A DNA stretch of 64,000 nucleotides from Microcoleus sp036705565 (GCA_036705565.1 JAUBUY010000018.1); one strand, 5' to 3'. Shown: positions 34,924 through 44,549, counted from the stretch's first letter. The notes: a model not told the origin generated them from the sequence alone. Made by a program: numbers and translations.

Positions 34924-35559
34924 GTGTCTGTAGGCATTCTTGGCACTAAACTAGGCATGACTCAAGTGTTTGACGACCAAGGGAGAGCCATCCCCGTCAC
35001 CGTCATACAAGCAGGGCCTTGTACAGTAACTCAAATCAAAACCAAACAAACTGACGGCTACGGTGCCGTTCAAGTTGGATACAACGAAGTCAAACCAAAG
35101 GCTCTCAACAAGCCAGAACTAGGACACCTTGCCAAGTCGGGGGCGAATCCATTGCGCCACTTGCAGGAATACCGCTTGGAAGACACCAGTTCCTTTGAAT
35201 TAGGTCAACAACTAAAAGCAGATACCTTTACACCGGGACAAATAGTAGATGTCATCGGTACAAGCATCGGTAAAGGTTTTGCAGGTTTTCAAAAGCGCCA
35301 CAACTTTAAACGAGGCCCCATGTCTCACGGTTCCAAGAACCACCGCGAGCCTGGATCGATCGGACCTGGAACTACTCCCGGTCGCGTTTATCCTGGGAAA
35401 AGAATGGCAGGACGTATGGGCAACGTTCAAGTCACCGTCCGCAAACTAACAATTGTCCGGGTGGATACAGAGCAGAATTTGCTGCTAATTAAGGGAGCAG
35501 TTCCCGGCAAAGCTGGCGCCTTAGTCAATGTTGTGCCTGAGAAAAAAGTAGGACGTTAG
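34924..35559 (+). CDS. rplC: 50S ribosomal protein L3
   Basis: A 211-residue L3 starting at GTG behind AAGGAAG. VGILGTKLGMTQVFDDQGRA and the GFQKRHNFKRGPMSHGSKNH loop reaching the peptidyl-transferase centre are clear. It opens the S10-type cluster; rpsJ is not in front of it, as is usual in cyanobacteria. Confidence 0.97.
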   Translation: MSVGILGTKLGMTQVFDDQGRAIPVTVIQAGPCTVTQIKTKQTDGYGAVQVGYNEVKPKALNKPELGHLAKSGANPLRHLQEYRLEDTSSFELGQQLKADTFTPGQIVDVIGTSIGKGFAGFQKRHNFKRGPMSHGSKNHREPGSIGPGTTPGRVYPGKRMAGRMGNVQVTVRKLTIVRVDTEQNLLLIKGAVPGKAGALVNVVPEKKVGR

Positions 35560-35749
35560 TCAGTAGTCATTAGTCAGTAGTCAGCAGTCAGTAGATAGTG
35601 GTTGGTCGTTAGTAGCAAGCAATAACTAAGAACTAAAAGCTGAAAACTAAGAACCCAAAACTAAGACCTGAAAACAGACAACAGACGACAGACAACAGAC
35701 AACAGACAACTAACAACAGACAACTAACAACAGACAAAGGACAAAAGAT
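35560..35749. repeat. Heptamer repeats in rplC-rplD spacer
   Basis: The 190-base spacer is almost wholly 7-nt repeats, first TTAGTCA/CAGTAGT types, then ACAGACA/ACAACAG types, ending just before AAAGGACA and the rplD start. Confidence 0.9.
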
Positions 35750-36382
35750 ATGGTTAATTGTGTAGTGCGAAATTGGCAAGGCGAAGAAGTTGGGGAAACA
35801 ACTTTAGAACTGCGCGTAGCCAAAGAAGAAAATGCGTCTCACATCGTTCACAGAGCATTGACGAGGCAACTAAATAATGCCCGTCAAGGAAATGCTTGCA
35901 CCAAAACTCGATCGGAAGTCAGAGGCGGTGGCCGCAAACCCTGGCGTCAAAAAGGCACGGGTCGAGCCAGAGCAGGTTCTATCCGTTCTCCGCTGTGGCG
36001 GGGCGGCGGTGTCATCTTCGGGCCAAAACCGAGAGACTTTGAAGTCAAAATGAACAAAAAGGAACGCCGTCTCGCTTTGCGGACAGCATTCCAAAGTCGC
36101 ACCGAAGACATCATTGTGGTTGAAGAATTTGCAGAGCAATTTCCGAGACCGAAAAGCAAAGAATTGCTGAGTGCGATCGCCCGCTGGGGCATCGAACCCG
36201 ATACAAAAGTTCTGTTAATCTTGCCAGAACCGCAACCAAACGTCTACTTATCCGGACGCAACATCGAATTAGTAAACGTCATCTTGGCAACCTCCCTGAA
36301 TGTTTACGACGTTCTCGCGGCTGACAAAATTATCGTCACATCTACAGCCATAGCTAAAATTCAGGAGATTTACGGTGAGTAA
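35750..36382 (+). CDS. rplD: 50S ribosomal protein L4
   Basis: A 210-residue L4 with the extended loop KTRSEVRGGGRKPWRQKGTG lining the exit tunnel. AAAGGA precedes the ATG. In other bacteria L4 represses its own operon; no matching leader was identified here. rplW overlaps by 8 bases. Confidence 0.97.
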   Translation: MVNCVVRNWQGEEVGETTLELRVAKEENASHIVHRALTRQLNNARQGNACTKTRSEVRGGGRKPWRQKGTGRARAGSIRSPLWRGGGVIFGPKPRDFEVKMNKKERRLALRTAFQSRTEDIIVVEEFAEQFPRPKSKELLSAIARWGIEPDTKVLLILPEPQPNVYLSGRNIELVNVILATSLNVYDVLAADKIIVTSTAIAKIQEIYGE

Positions 36383-36683
36383 AATCGACCCCCGCGACTA
36401 CGCAGATTTGATCCAGCGTCCGATTCTCACCGAGAAAGCTACCCGAATGATGGAATTAAATCAATTCACATTCGACGTAGCTCCCAAAGCGACGAAGCCT
36501 CAAATCAAAGCTGCAATCGAAGAACTATTTAAGGTCAAAGTCATCGGCGTCAACACCCAAAACCCGCCGCGCAAAAAGCGTCGAGTTGGCAAATTCGTCG
36601 GCTTTAAACCTTGTTACAAGCGAGCAACCGTAACTCTGACCGACGGAGACTCGATCCGCAAACTCCTATTCCCAGAAGTCTAG
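36375..36683 (+). CDS. rplW: 50S ribosomal protein L23
   Basis: A 102-residue L23 starting at GTG inside the end of rplD. RPILTEKATRMMELNQFTF and NPPRKKRRVGKFVGFKP are diagnostic. It sits at the tunnel exit and docks trigger factor and SRP. Confidence 0.96.
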   Translation: MSKIDPRDYADLIQRPILTEKATRMMELNQFTFDVAPKATKPQIKAAIEELFKVKVIGVNTQNPPRKKRRVGKFVGFKPCYKRATVTLTDGDSIRKLLFPEV

Positions 36684-36858
36684 ACGATTTTGGATTTTAG
36701 ATTTTAGATTTTAGATTTTAAATTGCGGTTAACTGGTGGAAATTATCGAACCAGAAAACTCGTAAGTTAACCAAATATCGCCAATCTTCAACCTAAAATC
36801 TAAAATCGATAAACGTCAAATCCAAAATCCAAAATCCAAAATCTAAAATAGATCGATT
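36684..36858. repeat. TTTTAGA / TCTAAAA heptamers before rplB
   Basis: Arrays in both orientations (about 36690-36722 and 36792-36848) can pair as a long imperfect hairpin between rplW and rplB. Confidence 0.85.
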
Positions 36859-37722
36859 ATGGGCATCCGTTCTTACCGACCTTATACCTCCAGCACCCGA
36901 GAACAAACCGTCTCGGACTTTGCTGAAATTACCAGATCAGAGCCAGAAAAGTCTCTAACCAGCAACAAGCACACCAAACAAGGCCGCAACAACCGAGGCG
37001 TCATTACCTGTCGCCACCGGGGAGGCGGTCACAAACGGCTGTATAGAGACATTGACTTCCGCCGCGACAAACACAGCATTCCCGCTACCGTCAAGGCGAT
37101 CGAATATGACCCCAATCGCAACGCCCGCATCGCCCTCCTGTTCTACAAAGACGGCGAAAAACGGTACATCCTGCACCCGCTCAACTTAAACGTCGGTACA
37201 GTAATTGTCTCAGGCCCAGACGCGCCGATCGAAATCGGTAACGCCCTCCCCCTGAAGAACATTCCCCTCGGTACAAGCATCCACAACGTCGAGCTAGTAC
37301 CCGGAAAAGGCGGACAAATCGTTCGCTCCGCCGGCTCCAGCGCTCAGCTAATGGCAAAAGAAGGTAGCTACGTCACCCTCAAACTGCCATCCGGCGAACA
37401 GCGCAAAGTCCGCGCCGACTGCTACGCCACCATCGGTCAAGTCGGCAACACAGACGCCAGAAACATCAGCTTGGGTAAAGCCGGCCGCACCCGCTGGAAA
37501 GGTCGCAGACCCACCGTTCGCGGTAGCGTCATGAACCCGGTAGACCACCCGCACGGCGGTGGCGAAGGCAGAGCTCCCATCGGACGTCCGGGGCCTGTCA
37601 CTCCTTGGGGTAAACCAGCATTGGGTGCAAAAACTCGACGCAAAAACAAGCGCAGCGACGCTTTAATAGTCCGGCGCCGCCGCAAAGCTTCCAAACGCGG
37701 CAAGGGCGGCAGACAAAGCTAG
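36859..37722 (+). CDS. rplB: 50S ribosomal protein L2
   Basis: A 287-residue L2, near the peptidyl-transferase centre. GRNNRGVITCRHRGGGHKR and the C-terminal NPVDHPHGGGEGRAPIGR with the essential histidine are present. The start follows a repeat tract without a clear Shine-Dalgarno sequence. Confidence 0.97.
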   Translation: MGIRSYRPYTSSTREQTVSDFAEITRSEPEKSLTSNKHTKQGRNNRGVITCRHRGGGHKRLYRDIDFRRDKHSIPATVKAIEYDPNRNARIALLFYKDGEKRYILHPLNLNVGTVIVSGPDAPIEIGNALPLKNIPLGTSIHNVELVPGKGGQIVRSAGSSAQLMAKEGSYVTLKLPSGEQRKVRADCYATIGQVGNTDARNISLGKAGRTRWKGRRPTVRGSVMNPVDHPHGGGEGRAPIGRPGPVTPWGKPALGAKTRRKNKRSDALIVRRRRKASKRGKGGRQS

Positions 37723-37835
37723 TCATCAGTCAGCAGTCTTCAGTGCTTAGTTATTAACTGCTAACTAATGACTGAGGACTGATGACCAATGACTGCTGAA
37801 AGCTGACTAATGACTCCTGAATTACTAAAAAAATC

Positions 37836-38117
37836 ATGTCTCGATCGCTAAAAAAAGGCCCCTTTGTCGCAGATCATCTGATGACAAAAATCGAAAAACT
37901 CAACGCCGCCGGCCAAAAACAAGTAATTAAAACTTGGTCGCGCTCTTCCACAATCCTGCCCCAAATGGTAGGTCACACGATCGCCGTTCACAACGGCAGA
38001 CAGCACGTACCCGTCTACCTCACCGACCAAATGGTAGGTCACAAACTCGGAGAATTTTCCCCCACTCGCACCTTTAGAGGTCACGCGAAAAGTGGTGATA
38101 AAAAGGCAAAAAGATAG
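37836..38117 (+). CDS. rpsS: 30S ribosomal protein S19
   Basis: A 93-residue S19 beginning MSRSLKKGPFVADHLM and containing the KTWSRSSTILPQMVGHTIAV block. Spacer before it (37723-37835) is TTAGTCA/ACTAATG-type repeats. Confidence 0.97.
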   Translation: MSRSLKKGPFVADHLMTKIEKLNAAGQKQVIKTWSRSSTILPQMVGHTIAVHNGRQHVPVYLTDQMVGHKLGEFSPTRTFRGHAKSGDKKAKR

Positions 38118-38214
38118 CCGAATTAGGTGACAGGTAATAGGTAATCGGACAAACTTTTTCCCAATTACCAATTACCTTTTTCCCAATTACCAATTACCAA
38201 TTACCCAAATCGAA

Positions 38215-38574
38215 ATGGTTATAGATACCACATCCGAAATTAAGGCGATCGCCCGTTACATCCGGACATCCCCCTTCAAAGTGCGCCGAGTCCTCGACCA
38301 AATTCGCGGCAAAAGCTACCAAGAAGCGCTGATTTTACTCGAATTCATGCCCTACCGCGCCTGCGAACCAATCGTCAAAGTTTTGCGATCGGCAGTAGCA
38401 AACGCCGAACACAACGCAGGATTGGATAAATCCAAGCTAGTAGTGTCTCAAGCTTACGCAGACCAAGGCCCAGTCCTCAAACGCTTTAGACCCCGCGCTC
38501 AAGGTCGCGCCTACCAAATCCGCAAGCCAACCTGTCACATTACCGTAGTAGTAGCTCCGCTCGTAGAAAACTAA
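38215..38574 (+). CDS. rplV: 50S ribosomal protein L22
   Basis: A 119-residue L22 with AIARYIRTSPFKVRRVLDQI and the tunnel-lining RFRPRAQGRAYQIRKPTCHI hairpin. Preceded by AATTACC-type repeats. Confidence 0.97.
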   Translation: MVIDTTSEIKAIARYIRTSPFKVRRVLDQIRGKSYQEALILLEFMPYRACEPIVKVLRSAVANAEHNAGLDKSKLVVSQAYADQGPVLKRFRPRAQGRAYQIRKPTCHITVVVAPLVEN

Positions 38575-38695
38575 ACCAGGGAAAAACGTAAGAGGTAATA
38601 AACAGCTTAAAGTTGAAAAAAATGGGTAATCACCAATTACCAATTACCAATTACCAATTACCAATTACCAATTACCAATTAACTCATCAACTATT
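38575..38695. repeat. CCAATTA heptamer array before rpsC
   Basis: Seven or so perfect CCAATTA copies (about 38634-38682) end 14 bases before the rpsC ATG; no Shine-Dalgarno sequence is visible. Confidence 0.92.
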
Positions 38696-39424
38696 ATGGG
38701 CCAAAAAATACATCCAATTGGTTTTCGCCTCGGCATTACCCAAGAGCACCGCTCTCGCTGGTTTGCCGATCCCAAAAACTATCCAGAACTCTTGCAAGAA
38801 GACTATAAAATTCGCAAGTACGTTCGTAAAACCCTCAGCAATGCCGGTATTTCATCGGTCAAAATTGAGCGGAAAGCCGATCAAATCGACCTAGAAGTGT
38901 TCACCGCCAGACCAGGCGTTGTCGTAGGCCGCGGCGGAGCAGGCATCGAAACCTTGCGCGTCGGTTTGCAGCAGCAACTCGGTAGCAACCGCCAAATCCG
39001 CATCAACGTCGTCGAAGTTCAGCGAGTAGATGCCGATGCCACATTGATCGCAGAATACATCGCTCAGCAACTAGAACGGCGCGTATCCTTCCGCCGAGTA
39101 GTCCGCCAAGCAATCACCCGCGCCCAAAAAGTCGGCATCCAAGGCATCAAAATTCAAGTCAGCGGACGCCTCAACGGTGCAGAAATTGCCCGTACCGAAT
39201 GGACGCGCGAAGGAAGAGTCCCCTTGCACACGCTGCGGGCCGACATCGACTACTCTTACTGCACTGCTCAAACCATCTACGGTATTCTGGGCATTAAAGT
39301 TTGGGTTTTCAAAGGTGAAATTATTCCCGGACAGGAACAAGAGGCAGCACCAAATGCCGCAGTGCCCCGTACCAAACAAAAGCGCCGCCGCCAGAACTTT
39401 GAAGATCGATCGAACGAAGGCTAG
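38696..39424 (+). CDS. rpsC: 30S ribosomal protein S3
   Basis: A 242-residue S3 with KH domain motif VVGRGGAGIETLR and the mRNA-entry segment. C-terminal AAVPRTKQKRRRQNFEDRS is the usual basic tail. ATG at 38696 directly gives GQKIHPIGFRLG, the family start. Confidence 0.97.
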   Translation: MGQKIHPIGFRLGITQEHRSRWFADPKNYPELLQEDYKIRKYVRKTLSNAGISSVKIERKADQIDLEVFTARPGVVVGRGGAGIETLRVGLQQQLGSNRQIRINVVEVQRVDADATLIAEYIAQQLERRVSFRRVVRQAITRAQKVGIQGIKIQVSGRLNGAEIARTEWTREGRVPLHTLRADIDYSYCTAQTIYGILGIKVWVFKGEIIPGQEQEAAPNAAVPRTKQKRRRQNFEDRSNEG

Positions 39425-39539
39425 CTAATTGTTAACTGTTAGTTGTCACTTGTTAATTGTCAGTTGTTCCAAACCAATTAGCAATTAGCAATCACCAATT
39501 ACCAATTACCAATTACCAATTACCCAACTCCCTTTCGCC
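39425..39539. repeat. CAATTAC heptamers before rplP
   Basis: TTGTTAG/TTGTCAG-like repeats then CAATTAC copies (about 39474-39524) fill the spacer. Confidence 0.88.
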
Positions 39540-39959
39540 ATGTTAAGCCCTAAAAGAACCAAATTTCGCAAACAACAGCGCGGGCGAATGAGCGGTGTTG
39601 CCACCCGCGGCAACACAGTTAGCTTTGGCGACTTCGCGCTCCAAGCCGTCGAACCCGCCTGGATCACTTCCCGCCAAATAGAAGCCGGACGGCGCGCCAT
39701 GACCCGCTATATCCGTCGGGGTGGCAAAATCTGGATTCGCATTTTTCCCGACAAACCAGTCACCCAGCGCGCAGCAGAAACCCGGATGGGTTCTGGTAAA
39801 GGCTCACCAGAGTTTTGGGTTGCCGTGGTCAAACCGGGCCGGGTAATGTTTGAAATTGGCGGCGTAAGTGAAGAAACTGCCCGCGAAGCAATGCGTTTGG
39901 CATCTTTCAAATTACCAATTAAAACCAAGTTCATCACTCGCGAAGAAGACCAGTCATAG
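39540..39959 (+). CDS. rplP: 50S ribosomal protein L16
   Basis: A 139-residue L16 starting MLSPKRTKFRKQQRGRM and containing PVTQRAAETRMGSGKGSPEFW. It binds near the A site. Confidence 0.97.
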   Translation: MLSPKRTKFRKQQRGRMSGVATRGNTVSFGDFALQAVEPAWITSRQIEAGRRAMTRYIRRGGKIWIRIFPDKPVTQRAAETRMGSGKGSPEFWVAVVKPGRVMFEIGGVSEETAREAMRLASFKLPIKTKFITREEDQS

Positions 39960-40119
39960 CGAAGAGCGAAGGTAGAATTAGGTCTGTATTAATCAGCATT
40001 TTAAACGGCTACAGCATTTTAAAATCTGGCTTTCATAACTTTTCTTTCCTTCGACCTTCAGCCAAGCGAGACAATTCTGTCTTCTGTCATACCGCTCGCT
40101 AACGATAAAGCACACAATT

Positions 40120-40401
40120 ATGTCTTTGACCAAGATTAAAGAAGCTAGAGAATTAAGCGATGCTGCAGTAGCAGAGCAAATTTTAGCCGTCAAGCGCCAA
40201 CTAATGGAATTGCGGCTCCAGCAAGCTACCGGCCGCATGGAAAAGCCTCACCTGTTCAAGCACGCCAAACACCGGCTAGCTCAATTGATGACAGTTGAAC
40301 GCGAGCGCCAAATCCTTGCTGAGAAAGAAGCGGCAGCAAAATCAGCCCCAGCTAAAGAAACAGCAGATTCTGCTCCCAGCCCAGAAGTCAGCCCAGAGTG
40401 A
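40120..40401 (+). CDS. rpmC: 50S ribosomal protein L29 with C-terminal extension
   Basis: A 93-residue L29. The core (LMELRLQQATGRMEKPHLFKHAKHRLA, given in part: about residues 26-54) is normal. About 25 Ala/Ser/Pro-rich residues follow it, longer than the usual 65-75 residue protein. Confidence 0.95.
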   Translation: MSLTKIKEARELSDAAVAEQILAVKRQLMELRLQQATGRMEKPHLFKHAKHRLAQLMTVERERQILAEKEAAAKSAPAKETADSAPSPEVSPE

Positions 40402-40469
40402 GCAGCAGCCTAGCCTCGGCTCGCACAGTAGCTAAAAACAAGTCAATTGCACAACAAAAATAGGTAGCT

Positions 40470-40718
40470 ATGGCAATTAAAGAACGAGTTGGCGTAGTAG
40501 TCAGCGACAAGATGGATAAAACCGTCGTGGTAGCAATCGAAAACCGCTCCTCCCACACCAAATACGGCAAAATCGTAGTCCGCACCAAGCGGTACAAAGC
40601 TCACGACGAAGAAAATCAGTGCAAATCCGGCGATCGCGTCCGCATCACTGAAACTCGCCCACTGAGCAAAACCAAACGTTGGACGGTTGCTGAGATTTTT
40701 GGGACAAAAAACGGCTAA
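40470..40718 (+). CDS. rpsQ: 30S ribosomal protein S17
   Basis: An 82-residue S17 with VGVVVSDKMDKTVVVAIE and the RPLSKTKRW motif. Follows rpmC by 68 bases. Confidence 0.97.
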   Translation: MAIKERVGVVVSDKMDKTVVVAIENRSSHTKYGKIVVRTKRYKAHDEENQCKSGDRVRITETRPLSKTKRWTVAEIFGTKNG

Positions 40719-40771
40719 GAGTTAATTGCGATCTCGCGCTCGCCCGATCGGTACTTGATTAATCAATTAGC

Positions 40772-40832
40772 CGTCAACAGTCAACAGTTAACAGTCAACA
40801 GTTAACAGTCAACAGTTAACAGTCAACAATCA
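40772..40832. repeat. AACAGTC/AACAGTT heptamers before rplN
   Basis: Eight alternating 7-mers (GTCAACA, GTTAACA) end one base before the CACC that leads rplN. Confidence 0.92.
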
Positions 40833-40834
40833 CC

Positions 40835-41203
40835 ATGATTCAACCCCAGACATACCTCAATGTCGCCGACAATAGCGGAGCCCGCAAACTGATGTGCATC
40901 CGCGTATTGGGAGGCGGCAACCGTCGCTACGGCGGAGTCGGCGATGTCATCATTGCCGTCGTCAAAGACGCCATCCCCAATATGGCCGTCAAAAAATCAG
41001 ATGTCGTTCGGGCTGTCATTGTCAGAACCCGCAAAGGTTTGCGCCGCGACAGTGGCATGAGCATTCGTTTTGACGATAACGCCGCCGTTATTATCAACGT
41101 AGACGGCAACCCCAAAGGCACTCGCGTCTTCGGCCCCGTCGCCCGCGAACTGCGCGACAAAAACTTTACTAAAATCGTTTCCTTAGCCCCGGAGGTACTT
41201 TAA
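40835..41203 (+). CDS. rplN: 50S ribosomal protein L14
   Basis: A 122-residue L14: MIQPQTYLNVADNSGARKL and FGPVARELRDKNFTKIVSLA. The last codons carry GGAGG, the ribosome site for rplX. Confidence 0.97.
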   Translation: MIQPQTYLNVADNSGARKLMCIRVLGGGNRRYGGVGDVIIAVVKDAIPNMAVKKSDVVRAVIVRTRKGLRRDSGMSIRFDDNAAVIINVDGNPKGTRVFGPVARELRDKNFTKIVSLAPEVL

Positions 41204-41204
41204 A

Positions 41205-41567
41205 ATGTACGGAAAAAAGGGTAAACCAACTAGCGAGCCGCAGCGCTACAGAATGCACGTCAAAGCAGGCGACACCGTGCAAATAATTACTGGCAAAGAG
41301 AAAGGAAAAGTCGGAGAAATCTTAAAGACATATCCTAAAGTCAGCAAAGTAATTGTTAAAGGTGTAAACATCAGAACAAAGCACGTCAAGCCCCAGCAAG
41401 AGGGAGAGTCCGGGAAAATACTCACGTTTGAGGCTCCCATTCACAGCTCCAATGTCATGCACTATTCCGAAAAAGAAAAAATAGCTAGCCGCGTTTGCTA
41501 TACATTTAGCGAAGACGGTCGGAAACTGCGACAGCTCAAAAAAACTGGAGAAATCATCGATAATTAG
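41205..41567 (+). CDS. rplX: 50S ribosomal protein L24
   Basis: A 120-residue L24 with the KOW motif (KAGDTVQIITGKEKGKVGEI). It starts one base after rplN, so coupled. Confidence 0.96.
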   Translation: MYGKKGKPTSEPQRYRMHVKAGDTVQIITGKEKGKVGEILKTYPKVSKVIVKGVNIRTKHVKPQQEGESGKILTFEAPIHSSNVMHYSEKEKIASRVCYTFSEDGRKLRQLKKTGEIIDN

Positions 41568-41700
41568 TCATTAGTCTTTAGTCATTAGTCATTAGACAAA
41601 TGCTTTCCTGACAACAGTCAACGGACAACAGTCAACGGACAACTGACAACAGTCAACTGACAACTAATAATTCCCTGACCAAGCCCAGGGACAGTTAACG
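41568..41700. repeat. TTAGTCA and AACAGTC/ACAACTG heptamers
   Basis: Two classes of 7-mers in series fill the rplX-rplE spacer. Confidence 0.88.
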
Positions 41701-41713
41701 AAACACAAAAACT

Positions 41714-42259
41714 ATGCCGGACAAACTCAAAGTTCTTTATCAAGGAAAAATCGTTCCCACACTGATGGATCAGTTTAAATATACTAATATCCATCAGGTT
41801 CCTAAACTCGTCAAAGTCACAGTGAACCGCGGTTTGGGAGAAGCATCTCAAAACGCTAAGGCACTGGATTCGTCGATCAACGAAATTGGCATCATCACCG
41901 GTCAAAAACCAGTGGTGACGCGGGCGAAAAAAGCGATCGCAGGCTTCAAAATCCGCAAAGGAGTACCCGTCGGCGTTATGGTGACGCTGCGCGGCGATCG
42001 GATGTACGATTTTCTCGATCGGCTGATCAACCTCGCACTTCCCCGCATCCGCGACTTCCGCGGCATCAGCCCCAAAAGCTTCGACGGGCGCGGCAACTAC
42101 AGCTTGGGTCTGAGAGAACAGCTAATTTTTCCAGAAATAGAATATGACCGCATCGATCAAATTCGAGGCATGGACATTTCAATTATCACCACAGCAAACA
42201 CCGACGAAGAAGGACGCGCCTTGCTTAAAGAAATGGGAATGCCGTTCCGGGACAACTAA
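41714..42259 (+). CDS. rplE: 50S ribosomal protein L5
   Basis: A 181-residue L5, the 5S rRNA binder: VPKLVKVTVNRGLGEASQNA, RDFRGISPKSFDGRGNYSLG. rpsN, often found after rplE in other bacteria, is absent and rpsH follows at 22 bases. Confidence 0.97.
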   Translation: MPDKLKVLYQGKIVPTLMDQFKYTNIHQVPKLVKVTVNRGLGEASQNAKALDSSINEIGIITGQKPVVTRAKKAIAGFKIRKGVPVGVMVTLRGDRMYDFLDRLINLALPRIRDFRGISPKSFDGRGNYSLGLREQLIFPEIEYDRIDQIRGMDISIITTANTDEEGRALLKEMGMPFRDN

Positions 42260-42281
42260 GCACTAGAGTAAGAAGCAAAAG

Positions 42282-42686
42282 ATGGCAGCTAACGATACCA
42301 TAGCAGATATGTTGACGCGCATTCGCAATTCTTGCATGGCGCGCCACCAAACAACGCAAATTCCAGCTACAAAAATGACCCGCAGCATCGCCCAAGTCCT
42401 CAAAAGTGAAGGCTTCATCGGCGAATTTGAAGAAGCAGAAGCAGAAGGGGTCAAGCGACATTTAGTGCTTTCTCTAAAGTACAAAGGTAAAACTCGCAAG
42501 CCCATTATCACGGCACTTAAGCGAGTCAGCAAACCAGGACTGCGCGTTTACTCGAACCGTAAAGAATTGCCCAGAGTATTAGGCGGAATTGGCATTGCCA
42601 TTATTTCCACCTCCAGCGGCATTATGACGGATAGAGAAGCTCGACGCCAAGGTTTGGGCGGTGAAGTGCTTTGTTATGTTTGGTAG
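42282..42686 (+). CDS. rpsH: 30S ribosomal protein S8
   Basis: A 134-residue S8: MAANDTIADMLTRIRNS and the C-terminal STSSGIMTDREARRQGLGGE motif. In other bacteria S8 regulates the spc operon. Confidence 0.97.
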   Translation: MAANDTIADMLTRIRNSCMARHQTTQIPATKMTRSIAQVLKSEGFIGEFEEAEAEGVKRHLVLSLKYKGKTRKPIITALKRVSKPGLRVYSNRKELPRVLGGIGIAIISTSSGIMTDREARRQGLGGEVLCYVW

Positions 42687-42790
42687 TCATTAGTCATTAG
42701 TCATTAGTCACTGGTCGTTGGCAACAGACTCAAAAATCAATCACTAAGGACTAATAACTAAGCACTAATAATCAAGGACTAATAACTAAA
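42687..42790. repeat. GTCATTA and ACTAATA heptamers before rplF
   Basis: GTCATTA copies directly follow the rpsH stop; AACTAAG/ACTAATA types follow to about 42790. Confidence 0.88.
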
Positions 42791-42809
42791 AACAAAGGAC
42801 CAAAAAACT

Positions 42810-43358
42810 ATGTCGCGAATTGGCAAGCGTCCGATTAGCATCCCCACGAAAGTCACCGTCACCCTAGACGGTCAAAAAGTAGCCGTCAAAGGCCCTAAAG
42901 GTGAACTTTCCCGAGTTATCCCAGCCGAAATCCTCATGGGAATTGAAGGCGAGACTTTACTCGTTACCCGCCGAGACGAATCTCGCGTCGCCAGACAACT
43001 GCACGGCTTGTGCCGCACCCTCGTCGCCAACATGGTCGAAGGTGTATCAGAAGGTTTTCAGCGGCGTCTCGAAATTATCGGCACAGGTTATCGGGCACAG
43101 GTTCAAGGACGGAACCTGATTTTAAACGTCGGTTACAGCAAACCCGTTGAAATGCCCCCTCCAGAAGGCATCACAATGGCAGTTGAAGGCAACACCAACG
43201 TCATTGTCTCCGGCATTGACAAAGAACTCGTAGGCAATACAGCAGCCCGCATCCGCGCGGTGCGTCCGCCCGAAGTCTACAAGGGCAAAGGCATTCGCTA
43301 CAGCGGCGAAGTTGTCCGGCGCAAAGCTGGTAAAACAGGCAAAACAGGTAAGAAGTAA
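42810..43358 (+). CDS. rplF: 50S ribosomal protein L6
   Basis: A 182-residue L6: MSRIGKRPISIPTKVTV and PPEVYKGKGIRYSGEVVRRK. Ends with a KTGKTGKK repeat. rplR starts three bases later. Confidence 0.97.
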   Translation: MSRIGKRPISIPTKVTVTLDGQKVAVKGPKGELSRVIPAEILMGIEGETLLVTRRDESRVARQLHGLCRTLVANMVEGVSEGFQRRLEIIGTGYRAQVQGRNLILNVGYSKPVEMPPPEGITMAVEGNTNVIVSGIDKELVGNTAARIRAVRPPEVYKGKGIRYSGEVVRRKAGKTGKTGKK

Positions 43359-43360
43359 CA

Positions 43361-43723
43361 ATGAAGCTTACTCGCAAAGAATCAGTCCAGCGCAGACACC
43401 GCCGTGTTCGGCGCAAGGTGTTCGGCACCGCCGAACGTCCCAGACTAGCGGTATTTCGCTCAGATCAGCACATCTACGCTCAAGTCATCGACGACACCGC
43501 CCAGCACACTTTGGCCTCCGCGTCAACCCTCGATCCCGAATTGAAGTCAACTCTCAGTTCTGGCGGCAACTGTTCCGCGAGCGTGCAAGTCGGTCAGTTG
43601 ATTGCCAAACGCTGTTCCAGCGCTGGCATAGTCAAAGTCGTATTCGATCGCGGGGGCAACCTCTATCACGGTCGTGTCAAAGCCCTCGCAGAAGCAGCTC
43701 GCGAAGCGGGGTTAGACTTTTAG
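43361..43723 (+). CDS. rplR: 50S ribosomal protein L18
   Basis: A 120-residue L18, 5S rRNA binder: RRHRRVRRKVFGTAERPRLA and FDRGGNLYHGRVKALAEAAR. Confidence 0.97.
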   Translation: MKLTRKESVQRRHRRVRRKVFGTAERPRLAVFRSDQHIYAQVIDDTAQHTLASASTLDPELKSTLSSGGNCSASVQVGQLIAKRCSSAGIVKVVFDRGGNLYHGRVKALAEAAREAGLDF

Positions 43724-43764
43724 GAAGAAGGAAGAAGGAAGAAGGAAGAAGGAAGAAGGAAAAA
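43724..43764. repeat. GGAAGAA heptamer array after rplR
   Basis: Five to six copies directly follow the rplR stop. The purine-rich run resembles tandem Shine-Dalgarno sequences but is 90 bases from the next start. Confidence 0.92.
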
Positions 43765-43854
43765 AGAATATACAACAAAATTCTTAATTCCTAATTGTTA
43801 ATTTCTCATTTCCAACTACCAGTTACTAATCCCCAATTCCCAAAGAACAAAACT

Positions 43855-44403
43855 ATGGCAGAACAAAAAGAACAGCGCAACAAGAAAAAAAGCAGCAGCA
43901 ACAACAAAGGGCGCGAAAAAGAATCCGAATGGCAAGAACGGGTTGTTCAGATTCGGCGCGTTACCAAAGTAGTCAAAGGTGGTAAAAAACTCAGCTTCCG
44001 CGCCATAGTCATTATCGGCAACGAACGCGGTCAAGTAGGAGTAGGAGTCGGCAAAGCTAGCGACGTAATCGGTGCCGTTAAAAAAGGCGTCGCTGACGGC
44101 AAAAAGCACCTAATTGAAGTCCCCCTCACCAAATCTAACTCCATCCCTCACCCCATCAACGGTGACGGTGGCGGAGCTAAAGTGATGATGCGGCCGGCCG
44201 CTCCAGGAACCGGGGTAATTGCAGGGGGAGCAGTGCGAACTGTTCTCGAACTAGCAGGAGTCCGCAACATCTTAGCCAAACAGCTAGGTTCTGGAAATCC
44301 CTTAAACAACGCCCGAGCCGCAGTCAATGCCCTCTCCACCCTCCGCACCTTGTCCGAAGTTGCTCAAGAGCGCGGAATTCCAGTAGAAAATCTCTACGGT
44401 TAG
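43855..44403 (+). CDS. rpsE: 30S ribosomal protein S5
   Basis: A 182-residue S5 involved in decoding fidelity: WQERVVQIRRVTKVVKGGKK, GNERGQVGVGVGKASDVIGA. The frame is open to 43795, but ATG 43855 gives the normal MAEQKEQRN start; the upstream part is repeat DNA. rpmD (L30) does not follow, as usual in cyanobacteria. Confidence 0.96.
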   Translation: MAEQKEQRNKKKSSSNNKGREKESEWQERVVQIRRVTKVVKGGKKLSFRAIVIIGNERGQVGVGVGKASDVIGAVKKGVADGKKHLIEVPLTKSNSIPHPINGDGGGAKVMMRPAAPGTGVIAGGAVRTVLELAGVRNILAKQLGSGNPLNNARAAVNALSTLRTLSEVAQERGIPVENLYG

Positions 44404-44549
44404 GGCACGCGAGAATGGGAAACTGTAAGTTTTGAGTGTTAAGTGCTTGCGGTGAAAATAAAAAAATCCGCAACTCAAAACTCACGCACTCAAAACTACT
44501 GCGTACCCCCTCTCTAAATACCAATTACCAATTACCAATTACTAAAACT